A program made the position numbers and the translations under genes. A stretch of DNA of 64,000 nucleotides from Anastatus disparis (Eukaryota; Arthropoda; Insecta; Hymenoptera; Eupelmidae): NCBI GenBank assembly GCA_017163975.1, contig JAFFSR010000353.1, positions 3,814,501 to 3,878,500 on the forward strand. The letters are read 5' to 3'. Below are positions 51,700-63,313 of this stretch, in pieces. Position 1 is the first letter of the stretch, and every line of letters starts with the position of its first letter. The notes under the pieces were generated by a model. That model ran no database searches and had not been told where the DNA came from. It saw only the letters and a program-made list of their open reading frames with translations.

Positions 51700-52238
51700 G
51701 GCTGATTTCATTCAGATTCATGAAGGCCGTCACAGATCGAATTTTTTTTTGGCTGTAAACTATGTGAATGTGTTTTCATACTCAAGAGAAGATGTGGAGA
51801 CCCTAAAATGTGGCTTAGAACAATTATTTCACAACGCTAGAGTTTATTTTCTGTTAAATGTATAAATAAAAGGTTAAAAAATGAAAATAGGTTTCCATAT
51901 TCAAAATGCTCTATCTCTTTCACGACGCTATAGTTTATTTTCTGTTAAATGTATGAATAAAAGGTTAAAAAATAAAAATAGGCCTCCATATTCAAAATGC
52001 TCTATCTCCGTCAATTTACAACGCATTGTTATTCTATAGATACAAATTAATACCGTCGACCTATTAATAAAAAACCAAAATAAATCGATTTTCTTTCAAC
52101 GTGATTTTCTCAAAAACTATATTTTTTTTCTTCAAATTTTAATGTTTTTATACATGAAAAAACTTACTTTTAAGGTGGATCAGAATATGCTATTTTGCGT
52201 TATTTTTTTTAAGAGTTTTTAAAATTTTATTCTATTTT

Positions 52239-53506
52239 TGCTTTCTCATAGAGAAAGCATTGTATCGATAAAAAAATTTTTTCTATTTTTTCATTAATTT
52301 GTACATATTTGGACTTGAAGGATTTGCTTCAAAATTTGTATGCAAGTTATTCGCTACTGTCTGAAGAAAACAAGCTTTGGAAAACTAATTTTCTCAACGC
52401 AGTTTTAATTTTAAAGCATTTTGAAAATTTTCAAAAAAAATTTTATTTTTCATTTATCTTCTATTTTGTGTGAACCATACTATATATTTTCTCAAAAATT
52501 TTTATACAATCGATTCGCTATCGTCTGAAAAAAATAAGCTTTTGAAAAATAATTTTCATGGTATGGTTAAAATTTTAGAAAATTTTAAATATTTTAAAAA
52601 AAATTTTGATTTTCCGTTTCTTATTTTTTTTTATTTTACGTGAAGTACTCGATAGATTTATTCTAAAATTTGCAGAGAAATTATTTGCGACTGCCAAAAT
52701 GAGGGAAATTGTTGAAAATTGTTTTTCTTAGTGAAGTTTGAATTTTAGAGCATTTTTGAAATTTCGAAAAAGAAAATGATATTTATTTAGACAACGAGAT
52801 CTCGAAAATTACTCAATAAATTTGCTTCAAATTTTGCATACTATCTATTATTTTTTATAAGTAGGCGGGAAGCTATTGAAAATTGGTTTTTGTAGCGTAT
52901 TTTATTTATAGAGCGATTTTAAGAATTTAAAAAAAATTTTCGATTTTTTATTTTTTTTTTATTTTATGTAAATTGCTTGATGAATTTATTTAGAAATTTG
53001 CATGAGAATTATTTGCATCTGTCAAAAGAAGTATGACTTTTAAAAACCGATTTTCTTAGCATAGTTTTAATTTTAGAAACCTTTTTTAATTTTTCAAAAG
53101 AATTTTCATTTTTTATTTTTTTTTATTTTACGTAAACTACTCGATAGATTTGCTTTGAAATTTTTATACAAGTTATTCGCTACTGTCTTTATAAAACAAG
53201 CTTTTAAAAAATAATTTTCTCAGAGTAGCTCTTTGATCACTTCTTTTGATTTTTCGTTTACTGACGCTTTTCTCACTTCCTCACTTTCTCTCTGTCCTTC
53301 TATCTTAGATTAATCCTCATTTTTACCCTATTTTCATCCATCCTTGTTTCTCTCTTCCTATTTCCTAATTACTCTCTCACATTCACTAATTTTTTTTTTA
53401 ATAAAAATTGTATTTTACATTTAAATTACATTTTAAAAAATAAAATCAAATTACTCAATTCAATGAGCTCTATGAGAAAGCATTGCGCCAAAGCACTTGG
53501 CAGCGC
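52239..53506 (+). mobile_element. Helentron-like element, copy D (complete)
   Basis: 5' TGCTTTCTCATAGAG at 52239; subterminal CTCTATGAGAAAGCA at 53468-53482; hairpin GCCAA-AGCAC-TTGGC at 53487-53501; then AGCGC. The uninterrupted opposite arm of the host transposon shows that it went into a run of T with no target duplication, as expected for a Helentron inserting between two Ts. It has no microsatellite and no gene. Confidence 0.8.
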
Positions 53507-53526
53507 TTTTAAATTATAGAGTATTA

Positions 53527-53600
53527 AGATTTTAATATTGTTACATCAAATTGCTTTCTTTGTTAGAGTTTATTTATAGTTATTTCAATCTTCTAATATT
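53527..53600 (+). repeat. 74-bp segment identical to 49347-49420
   Basis: All 74 bases match the segment inside the fold-back element 4.2 kb upstream. The opposite arm lacks it (TATTAAG is single there), while here TATTAAG brackets it. Confidence 0.9.
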
Positions 53601-53999
53601 AAGATCATGTACTCTTCCAATAATTATGCTCTTTTACAATTCGTTCACTGTTTAATTCAAAAGTATATTGTTAATGTTTGCAAAACCCTTAAGATGAAAT
53701 ATTGGTCAACTTTTTTGATCAATTAGAACAAAAGTTATAGCAATTGTAAGTTGAAAAATATGTTCAAAAAGAAAAAATAAATAATCATTCATTCAGTTCG
53801 TATTCTGCGCCTGCGAGTGAAATTCAGTTTAAAATTAGTTGGCGCATGCCGCCGATAATAAGCGAATTCGCATTCCAAGCGTAGTCATTAGCAATATAGC
53901 TCATCACAGTACATAAGAAGAGATTGAATTAAGAAACAAATGGTCCAACTTTTAAAATCTTTTTTTCGCTTTATTAAAAGATTTTGAGTTAATTACAAC

Positions 54000-55930
54000 G
54001 TCATCTTCACTGACCAAGATATAGTGCAAGGACTTAAAAAAAGACACACGAAAGCTATGTACCATTCCTCTAAAAATCCTTTTAGAGGATTGGGCCATAT
54101 AACGGAGTCTTTGCAGCGCTTGTATCCAAAGATTTTGCTATCTAGAGAAGATAAAGTTTGCGCTGGAAGCTATAAATTATTCTTAGAAAAAGTGAAGAAT
54201 GCTGCACCCTCTTTATCTAATTCAAGCAGTCAACAATCTTCAGAAGAAATTAATGACGGCGAGATTGTGGTGCACGAGCTTAACGAAACCGCAACTAATT
54301 TGAATTAAAAGATTTCACCTATCAAGATACCTCAAACCTTTAATGTGAAGATGCAAAAATCGTATGTCATTCAAAAAAGAAAGAAAATGAATGATGCATT
54401 CGATTTTTTAGTAGCTAGTAAAATGATGAGATTTTATCGCATGTAAGACATGTGATAAATGGCTCAAAAATATTAAAATTGTCTTGAAAATTATTCAAGT
54501 TTTTCCGAAAAAGTGCGGCCATTAACCATCATACCCACTGGTTTTTCCAAAGAATATTTATTATCGGATCTGTCAGGCGTTACTACGTACATGATTAATC
54601 AAGCACGCTCACTGGTGAATAATGAAGATGTCTATAAAAAGCTTGAAAATTATAGTGGCCATTCTTTGGATAGGGAAGTTGGTTTAAAAGTCGAAGAGTA
54701 GTATCCAAACGATGATTTTAATTGCTCTCGACAACGTGCAAATAAAAAGTAAAAAGAATGTCTGAATTATTTAAAAAAAAAAATCCCTAAATGGAAAAGA
54801 AAATTGACAAATCAACATTTTGTGCCTTCAGACCAGAGTGGGTTATACAACATCCACCCAATGATTCGTGTTTTTGTATTTATTGCGAAAATTTGGGACT
54901 TATGCTCATAGCTTAAGAAAATTATAATACAAACAATAAACATGACATTTCAAAAATTGAATCAAATAAATTTTTTTCTTTATTTTGCTCTAAAGATGAT
55001 ATGAAATGTATACTCGGAGACTGTGAAGAATTCCCAATTAGAGAAGCTATTTATTTGCATATGATTTCTTTAACGGAAGAAGATCTTTATGAAGAAATAA
55101 TTTATAGTATTTAGGAAAAATCAGATTTACTTAATGAAACTAGTACCAAGACTTCTTGATACAATTGAGAAAATATGTTCTTACCGTGAATACTTATAAA
55201 ATGATTAAAGAAATTTAACGTATTGCTATTCAAGAGGCAAAAATTTTAGTAAAAAAAGCCAGTTTCAATTAGTAATTTATGTAAATTTTGCCAAAAATTG
55301 GACGGTCTTATTACAAATTGAAGTACAAAAATACTACTGGGGCAAAAATCAAATATCCATATTTACATCTGTATGCCACTTTAAAAATGATTCGACGGTT
55401 AGTTATGTCACAGTTTGTGACGATACGAAACATGATTCTTCTCATGCTTTAATGGCTGTAAATTCAATTATGGAGAATATAAAGCAAAAACACACTCTGC
55501 AAGAATTAGAAGAAATCATAATCATTTCGGACAGAGCCTCCAGTCATTTCAAAAATAGATACCAATATTACGAGTTCAGAAATTCTAAAGAAAAAAGAAA
55601 ATGGTTATTTTCTGCAACCAGATATGGAAAAGGTGCTGGAATAGGACGTATAGTTGAACATTATGTCACAGTGCACAATTTGTTCAAGCAAAGTGCAGAT
55701 TTATTAGAAATGCAGAGAATTTCGCGGCTCATGTGTCACTTTAGACTATATATCAACATTCTCCATTTAAGCAAAGAAAAACTAGATGTTTTCCGACAAA
55801 CGAAAAAAGTTGTATGGCAATAAAAAGCAAAAGAAGTCAAGGGAAAATTTATTGTTGGAAAGCTGAACAAAATCTTGTGTTTACTTCTAGAACTTCATTG
55901 CATGAATGGAAAAATATGAATATATAAATT
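54000..55930 (+). pseudogene. DDE-like transposase, full length but decayed, copy B
   Basis: One frame can be followed with interruptions: ITESLQRLYPK and SREDKVCAGSYK (N-terminal zinc-like region with the second Cys changed to Ser), DDFNCSRQRANKK, RPEWVIQHPP, CIYCENLGLM, and the core IIIISDRASSHFKNRYQYYEF...KWLFSATRYGKGAGIGRIVEH. The SD..SSHFKNR and W.F.AT..GKG motifs match the catalytic region of transposase-like proteins common in insects, where the Asp after IIISD is probably catalytic. There are more than five in-frame stops and at least one indel. It is the only copy here keeping the core. Confidence 0.75.
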
Positions 55931-56511
55931 CAAACTAAATACTGATTCTTTTCTTTTTGAACATATTTTTAAACTTAAAATTGCCATGACTTTTCTTCTA
56001 ATTGACCAAAAAAGTTGACCAATGGCTCATTTTGAAGGTGTTTGCAAAAACTAACAATATACTTTTAAATTAAACAGTGAACAAATAGTAAAAGAGCATA
56101 ATTATTGGAAAAGTACATGGTCTTAATATTCTATAATTGAAAAAAATAGAATAAAATTTTAAAAATTCTTATAAATAATAACGCAAAATAGCATATTCTG
56201 ACCCACCTTAAAAGTTAGTTTTTATGTATAAAAACATGAAAATTCAAAGAAAAAAAATATAGATTTTAAGAAAATCACGTTGAAAAAAAATCGTCTTTTT
56301 TTGGTTTTTCATTTATAGCTCGACGGTATTAATTTAAATCTATAGAATAACAATACGATGTAAAAGTAGGCTAAATTCCTTGCATTTGGAAAAAATATTC
56401 ATCTCGAAAAGTAAAAAATTGATGGAGACAGAGCATTTTAAATATGGAGGCCTATTTTCATTTTTTAACCTTTTATTTTAACATTTAACACAAAATAGGC
56501 TATAGCGTCGT

Positions 56512-57588
56512 AATAGTACATTACGCAACTAGTGCGGAAAGTGGGTGATTCCCGTACAGAAAGTTTGTCGCCCGAGCAAAGCAAGGGCGACAATTTTCAT
56601 ACGAGATCACCCATTTCCCGCACGTGTACGAATATTATTTTTCCACACAAGGTGTGGGAAGTTCGATTGGTTTTTTACATAATATATGATTGTGTTTCAC
56701 AAATTAATAATCAAAAAAAGGATGATTATATCATTTTAAATTAAAATTCATACTACAAAAAAAAAGGAATTGAAAGTGGATTAGAGAATCGAGGATGTGA
56801 TAATAGGAACAAATATAATATTGTAAACTTGTTATTTATTGGAAGAAAACGTAAATTAAAGCACATTATTTGTGTAAAAAAAGAAATATAAGTATTTCTA
56901 TGAATATTCAAATGAATCAATAAATTACATATTTAACCAAAACATCATTTAGTTAGATTATTTTTTTAGAAATTTGAAAATTCATATTAATATTAATTTT
57001 AATGTTATTACAATTGTTTAAAGTCAGTGTAATATTTATCTTTGTTAAAATTTTAACCCCACTATTTTATATTTTTTTCGTTGTTTAAATAATTTTCTCA
57101 CTTACAATGCATACGCAAAAATTTTAGATGTTTGTTTTCATAATATTAAACATCTAATAAATGGTATTCTTCTTTGTTGAAATTTTAACCCCACTTTTTT
57201 ATATTTTTTCTTTGTTCAAATAATTTTCTTACTTACAATGCATACACGAAAATTTTAGATTTTCGTTTTTATAATATTAAACATCTAATAAATGGTATTC
57301 TTCTTTGTTGAAATTTTAACCCCACTTTTTTATATTTTTTCTTTGTTCAAATAATTTTCTTACTTGCAATGCTCACGCGAAAACTTTAGATCTTCGTTTT
57401 TATAATACTAAACACTTAACAAATTTATTTTATTCATTGTAATATATTTTACACAGCGTGCGGGAATTTTTTTCCCGCACGCTTTTTTCCATGTGGGAAT
57501 TTTTTCCCGCACGTTTTTTTTCGTGCGGGAATAGGGCACTTCCCGTACGGAAAATCGTATGGAAATCTAACTTCCTGCACGTCGTGTG
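56512..57588. mobile_element. Satellite-bearing MITE with GTGCGGGAA ends
   Basis: Its left part holds ACGCAACTAGTGCGGAAAG and a perfect hairpin TTGTCGCCC..GGGCGACAA (56568-56596). Its right part holds repeated TTTCCCGCACG and CTTCCTGCACGTCGTGTGG. It lies in the right arm of the long-TIR transposon, whose left arm is uninterrupted at the same point. The centre is AT-rich plus the tandem array below. No gene. Confidence 0.65.
57043..57430. repeat. Tandem array, unit about 131 bp, 3 copies
   Basis: GTTGAAATTTTAACCCCAC recurs at 57176 and 57307 (first unit variant at about 57045). It is the reverse complement of the unit in 9700-10125. Confidence 0.85.
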
Positions 57589-57989
57589 GAAAAAAAATTG
57601 TTTGAAGCCATATTTCAAGGTCTCCACTTCATCTCTTGAGTGTGAGAAAACATTAACATAGTTTTCCGCAAAAAAAAATTCGATCTATGACGGCCTGTAT
57701 GAATCTGAATGGAATCAGTCATAAGAATAAATTGTAGATATTAATGATTAATAAAAATAACGTGGAACTCGTGACATAAACAAAGAATGTGTTGAAAGTA
57801 AATTTTTTCCGACGTTTCTGGGTTTTTATGTAAAACCCATTTTCAAGAAACCTACAATACAAAAAGTTTCTATTTTTATTTCTATTTTCATATTTATATT
57901 TTTATATTTGCATTTTAATATTTTTATTATTGATTTTGTAGTTTTATTTTAATATTTGTATTTTTATAATTATAATTAGATTGAATTTG

Positions 57990-59079
57990 AAGTCCTTCGT
58001 GTAAAAAAGTAAAATATTAACCACGGAGGCAAAATTTTTTGGCCCTAGTCTTGATTGCTAAACCCCAATCAGATAAAAAACCTATTTTGCCTGCTTGGCA
58101 AACAATGTACTATTCCACCGTTGTTTTAAGCTCCATTGAATTAGTATTACTTTTTGAATTTTGATTTGCCAAGTTGTAAATTTCAGGTGCTTTCCGGGCC
58201 CATATATTTTACTGTATCCAGTTCTTTCAAGAACGGTGTAATTATACCAAACTTTTTCAGTTCATTCGTCGTTCTAATGTTCAGTGGCTTTGGATAATTG
58301 TTTTTTCAGTTAAAGGTTGTTCTGAATTTTGGTGACCCTTTCATATCTCTTATTGGGTTGATCAAGACTGATGCCGCTTTCGCTTCATAGTTAATAGTGA
58401 GAATCGAACGTCTTGTTTCAGTGATTTAATCTGCGTTTTCGCTAAAAAACTCCTTATTGGGCTTGTTTTAAATGCACTACAGATCATTCTTGCTCTGGCA
58501 TTGTTAATTGGATCTAAGATACTCTTGACATTTAGATTTTCTGAATTATATATGATTGGTCCATAATCCAATTTAAAAAGCACTACAGCTTTATAGGTGT
58601 TTTTAATGATATTATAATCTGCTCCCTAACTTTTCGATCAAATGATTTTAAGAATTTCGAGGCTTTTTACGCAGTCTTTTTTTAATTCTTTTACATAAGG
58701 TAGTCATGAAAGTTTTTCGTCGAAAATTAGTCCCAATAATTTTATTTGCTTTGTTTTATTTAGCTTTTGATCTCGCAAGGTCAGAGTTATTTCACCTACA
58801 CTTTTAATAAGTTTTGTAAATATTATGTATTTTGACTTAGTTTTGGATTATTTGAAATCATTTGGATTTGAAAAATCTTATATCTTGTCAAGTACTCTTT
58901 GCAAAATATTTTGTGTTATTTTAGTATTTTTGCCTGAGATTAATTATTTTGCCTGAAACAATGTAACACCTATGACTGATCGCTGAAGAAAACCGTTCAT
59001 TAAGTCAATTTTGTTTCAGAGTGTTCTGTTTACTCTAACTCTTATACATCCATCGGAAATAAAATTTTTTATTAGATTA
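57990..59079 (-). pseudogene. Jockey-like retrotransposon, RT C-terminal part
   Basis: Minus-strand blocks: ISDGCIRVRVNRTL, NGFLQRSVIGVTLF (where jockey RTs have GVPQGSV), LGLIFDEKLSW-like text near 58720, then YKAVVLFKLDYGPIIYNS, LDPINNARARMICSAF and KTSPIRSFL, and a C-terminal tail near 58280. Frames change repeatedly. The protein would be a non-LTR reverse transcriptase; this family differs from the CR1/jockey-group copies at 18-21 and 30-33 kb. Confidence 0.8.
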
Positions 59080-59348
59080 TATATGAAGCGTGTAGCTGCA
59101 AAGGTGGCTATCTTCATTTTTTTCCGAATTCATTTATATTGCATTTTCATATACAGAACATTAAAACTTATCATAAAAAAATCATATTGAACCAAAATAT
59201 AGGTATAGTCTTTTTTTATGAGATAAAAAAAATAGGGTGTGCTGCAAAATATACTGACTTTTAAGTATAAGTACAGCAGAAAAAGTTCTTTCCTGAAAAG
59301 AAAAAATTTTTTGGAGATAACTAACTTAGCAGCTATACGCTTCATATG
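59080..59348. mobile_element. Small inverted-repeat insert in the jockey RT
   Basis: ATATGAAGCGTGTAGCTGC near 59083 and GCAGCTATACGCTTCATAT near 59329 are inverse with one mismatch. RT homology is contiguous across it (NITGN before, then the ISDGCI block after). Confidence 0.5.
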
Positions 59349-59712
59349 TTCCCAGTAATATTTAGTTTTCTAAATATATCTAGGATACGATGTCTCCACA
59401 ACAAGTCATAAAATTTTTCCATCTCTAAACATATAGCTATCAAGAATTCCTTATTTATTTAAGCTTCACATTTATTGTTTTCTATTAGTTAGACTATCAT
59501 AAGTAGAACGGTAAATCCTAAAGTCATTTTGATATTATGAGATAATATTGTTTGTCTATAAAAACCATTTTACTTTCTTGCTCGCTATTTTTTCTTACAG
59601 TTTACATAAACAATACGTTAACGAGAATGGTCTATAGTTTTCTGCAATCAAATCGTTTTTTCCATTTTTTTGATATAATAAATTATTAAAAATTTTTTGC
59701 ATGCATATTAAA
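59349..59712 (-). pseudogene. Jockey-like retrotransposon, RT N-terminal part
   Basis: Minus strand: AENYRPFSLTYCLCKL, an in-frame stop, EKIASKKVKWFL, then AICLEMEKFYDLLWRHRIL followed by RKLNITGN. The usual motif A FLDLEKAYD is CLEMEKFYD here, so the first catalytic Asp is Glu. Confidence 0.75.
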
Positions 59713-60795
59713 GGGAATCCTAATACCGACATAGCGTTCTACTTTATCTACATCTGAATTATTTTTTTATCATGATTTAATAAAAATTTAATTATTTATG
59801 ACTAACAAGGAGAGTGCATTGCATTTGGGTCTTGGATTTTCTTCTAGCTTTGGGATCTTTTTTCTTACATAAAATCATGAAAAAAGCCGCGTCCATCCGT
59901 TCCAACGCTCGATTTTTCCCGAGTTATGAACAGTTTTGTTTGTTTTGTTGAAAAAATTGCATCTGCTTTATAATTTTACAGTTTTTGAACTACTTATTCT
60001 AGAAGGTTTTTACTGATTGCATATTAAAGTTGAGATTAAAACCTTTCGATTGAAAAAAAAACGTGTCCAAAAAGCTCAAGTCATTCAAAAGTTATGGGCG
60101 AATAAAAATAGCGCAAATATTTAGCTCAAAAAATGTATAGAAAATAAATGCAACATTTTAGTCAGAAATTCATTTCAATTTTCATCCCTTCATAAGTTTT
60201 TAACAACTAGAGCTTTTTGGACGCGTTTTTTTTTTAATCGAAAGGTTTTAGTCTCAACTTTAATATGCAATCAGTAAAAACCTTCTAGAATAAGTAGTTC
60301 GAAAACTGTAAAATTATAAAGCAGATGCAATTTTTTTAACAAAACAGACAAAACTGCTCATAACTCGGAAAAAATCGAGCGTTGGACCGAATGGACGCGG
60401 CTTTTTTCATAATTTTATGTGAGAAAAAAGATCCCAAAGCTAGAAGAAAATCCAAGACCCAAATGCAATGCACTCTCCTTGTAAGACTCGTAGCAGAGGC
60501 ACATTTTTAAAATTTCAAAGAATTCATTACAATGTTGGAAGACAAAGTAAAGATAAAAATAAAGACAAAAATTGCTTAATACGATTAATCATTCAATTTA
60601 ATCATAGATAATCGTATTATGCAGTTTTTGTCTTTATTTTTATCCTTATACTGTCTTTAAACATTGTAATAAATTCTTTAGAATGTTAAGAATGTGCCTT
60701 TATTAAAAATTTTAACCATAAATAGTTACATTTTTATAAAAATCCATAATTTGAATGTAGATATGGTAGAACTCTATGTCGGTATGAGGATGCCC
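59713..60795. mobile_element. MITE with GGG..ATACCGACATAG ends
   Basis: The left end GGGAATCCTAATACCGACAT and the inverted right end GGGCATCCTCATACCGACAT match at 18 of 20. It contains an internal hairpin at about 60520-60682 and is itself interrupted by 59813-60484. It sits in the jockey-like RT. A partial relative is at 9398-9680. Confidence 0.8.
59813..60484. mobile_element. Hairpin MITE, CAAGGAGAG family, copy 3
   Basis: Starts CAAGGAGAGTGCATTGC and ends GCAATGCACTCTCCTTG, flanked by TAA on both sides. The halves pair over about 300 bp each. A TAA duplication and long hairpin fit a PIF/Harbinger-type non-autonomous element. Confidence 0.85.
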
Positions 60796-61224
60796 ACTGG
60801 CATTTTCCAGCAAATTTTCAAGTAGGCTGTTGGAGATACTATTTCGACCAGCACTAGAGTTTTTACATATTTGAAGGATAATTTTAATTTCTTCCAGTGT
60901 TATTTCTGCATTAACGTTTGAACATCTGTTAGCATTATTGGTCGAATACTCATCTTGTTTATCCTTTGAAATTTTTGTTTATCCTTGATCAATATTAGAT
61001 CATAATTGTCATCACTAGAGGCATTTGCAAATTTTTTGGCGAAGTGGTCTGCTATTTGTTTCGAATCATGAATAGAAGAATTTTCCGATATTTGGGTAGC
61101 CGTAATTTTCGCTGTTTTCTTTTGACCACTAATTGCATTATATTTTTGCCAAATTTCATTGCTGGATGCGTTATGATTCATAGAAGAAATAAATTCAATT
61201 CAGCAACTTCTTTTGCTCTGATTT
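60796..61224 (-). pseudogene. Jockey-like retrotransposon, region before the RT
   Basis: A 93-codon minus frame (60900-61181): NEIWQKYNAISGQKK, then HDSKQIADHFAKKFANASSD. This is the conserved linker (IW..I..I.G, then K..ADxFAxxFA) between endonuclease and RT. Confidence 0.8.
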
Positions 61225-61632
61225 TTCTTTCTTTCTTTTTCTTTAATTGGCCTTTCGATTTTTCATCATAGGCCATCATCAATTTTTGCCCCGAGGGGAC
61301 TTTTTATTATTAATTTTTTGTGTTGTTCCGAGGAACTCTCTATTTTGTGTTTTGTGTTCTTCGGGCTCTCTTCCCCACGGAAAACTACGAAAATTTTTTT
61401 TCCCAATTTTCCCAGGGAGTCAAAACCCCGATCCACTAGGACGCAAGCCAGCTGCCTTAAGCAACTGAGTTACTTTTCGTCCTTTAACGACGGAGCTCGT
61501 AAGTGTGTTCATAGGAACAAAGCACATGCAACAGAGGTGCTTGCTTGAAAAACAGCCGCAAGCGGGATTCGATCCACGGTCCCCCGAGAATACGAATCCA
61601 ATGCTCTTACCGACTGTGCCACAGACCGGCTC
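61225..61632 (-). mobile_element. tRNA-derived SINE in the jockey-like element
   Basis: Flanked by a 13-bp duplication TTTGCTCTGATTT (61212-61224 and 61633-61645). The minus-strand head has an A box TGGCACAGTCGG (RC at 61610-61621) and a B box GGATCGAATCC (RC at 61565-61575). The tail is a GAAA repeat, unlike the poly(A) of the SINE at 41911, so it is a different family. Confidence 0.9.
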
Positions 61633-61645
61633 TTTGCTCTGATTT

Positions 61646-62290
61646 CTTACATGTCTTGCAATCGCCCTTTTTCTTTTGAAGTTTATTTTATGAGTCTCTG
61701 TTTTATGTTTTTTATATTGATTCGACGCTTTTGTTTTTTTTTATTGCTTTTTCGCACTCCAAAATCCACCATAATAGATTCTTTGTTTCCATTTTCCCTG
61801 TTATTTACCGCTTGAATTATAATGTATTTAAATTTATTTATAGTCATGTCTATATCTTTTGGATTTAAAAATGACACTTCTGCAATTTCCTTGATTTTAT
61901 TTTTGACAATCTCACGATATTTTCCTCATTCTTGAATTTCCACCTTGAAGTAAAAATTGTATTTACTTCTTATACTTGTTTCATTTTGAACAAAATGGGA
62001 TTATGATCACTGTCATACATATCATTCAATGTACTCCATTCGATTGAATTTGTTAAGTTTGGATTACACAGAGATAGATCCATGTCACTTGTAGAACCTG
62101 TAGCAACATTAAAATGTGTATGAGAGTTGTCATTTAATAAAGAGATATCGTTGTTAATTAGTATTTTTTCTATTTTCTTTCCTCTAGCATCTTTTTTTTC
62201 AGATCCCTAAAAAACATTATGGCCATTGAAATCTCCCACTATAACAAAAGGTTATGGTAGTTGTGTAATTATTTGTGTTAGCTCATTCTA
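61646..62290 (-). pseudogene. Jockey-like retrotransposon, endonuclease
   Basis: Minus strand: FVIVGDFNGHN near 62235, SDMDLSLCNPNL near 62085, DSDHNPILFKMK near 62000. The GDFN..H and SDH motifs carry APE endonuclease catalytic residues. Stops occur near 62205 and 61975. The 5' end fades at about 62290, so the element is 5'-truncated. Confidence 0.8.
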
Positions 62291-63237
62291 ATACAATTCT
62301 ATTGTATACGTAAGTTGTTGATTCTATTGTATATGGGTGATTCTATTCTAACGGGTAATCAGATGTAATCGTTTAATAAACTATCAATACAAGGTTCAAA
62401 TATTATTAACCACAAATTTTTCATATACTTTCAGCTTATAACTTTATGATCCGTTGACTTTTTAATCTCTAATTTCAATGTAGCTTTTGTAGGGACCCTT
62501 AGAAAGTATAAAAAGTAATCTCCCCTGTCTGTAATCATATATAAAATTTTTTTTAAACGTTGTAGAGATACAGGATAGATGAATTAATACTTCTGAAAGA
62601 TCAAAAAATATTTTTTTCCATCCGTACATACATTTCAGCAGAATGGTTGGAAAAAAAAAATTTCTTTGACTCTCTGTTATTATAAAAAAATGTATATTTT
62701 TTCATAGATAAAAAGAAATAATAATAAAAAATGTTATATTTGAATCTTATGAAAATATAAGCTATTCCTATCACATGGAAATATTGTTATTATATGTTTA
62801 TTTCGCTAAAAAATTGCTTTGTTGATCATAGAATACATTTTTGTTTACGTGTAAACATCATTTCACTTATGAAAGCTAAGTTACCTTTTCTACGATAATT
62901 CCCCTGGCTCTAAACATTTAACTGTCACAAATGATATAAGCGCATATTCAAATACGTAATAGACGTTTAAGAAAGTAGTTATGTACAACTAAAAAAGTTT
63001 GTTTAGCAGTGAATGTTGGAGACCGTTTACTCGGTAAAAATTTCATTCAAATTATCAGGTAATCTCCCCTGGCATATAATTCCCCTGCCTTTTTTGAGAT
63101 GCACTCACAAAATTCTAATTAAATAATAAAGTCAACAATTTTATTCATGAATTTCATACCATGAAGTGTTAACTTATTTGTACACTTGAAATTTAATACA
63201 TATTATACTGCTTATAATTTTTATATATTCAAAATTG

Positions 63238-63240
<3 letters not shown>
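62291..63240. other. AT-rich with recurring AATTCCCCTGG motif
   Basis: No gene. Motif variants near 62520, 62899, 63063 and 63079 (ATCTCCCCTG, AATTCCCCTGGC, AATTCCCCTGCC). Confidence 0.5.

Positions 63241-63309
<69 letters not shown>
63241..63309. repeat. TA microsatellite
   Basis: Pure TA run of about 69 bases. Confidence 0.95.

Positions 63310-63313
<4 letters not shown>

Larger units (their letters stand above)
51700..57720 (+). mobile_element. Long-TIR DNA transposon, copy B (complete, decayed)
   Basis: The ends GGCTGATTTCATTCAGATTC and, inverted, GACTGATTCCATTCAGATTC define 6021 bp. After removing inserts the arms are about 0.8 kb (51700-52238 plus 53507-53780, against 55930-56511 plus 57589-57720), so the element was about 3.6 kb with very long inverted repeats around one transposase gene. 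Inserts: a Helentron-like element (52239-53506), a 74-bp segment (53527-53600) and a satellite-bearing MITE (56512-57588). No clear target duplication is seen. Confidence 0.85.

Noticed and set aside
51677..51865. 62-codon plus frame at the end of the long-TIR transposon
   Set aside because: It spans the terminal repeat and arm; the mirror arm does not keep the frame.
61560..61632. Possible functional tRNA gene
   Set aside because: Same reasoning: a 13-bp duplication and GAAA tail mark it as a SINE.
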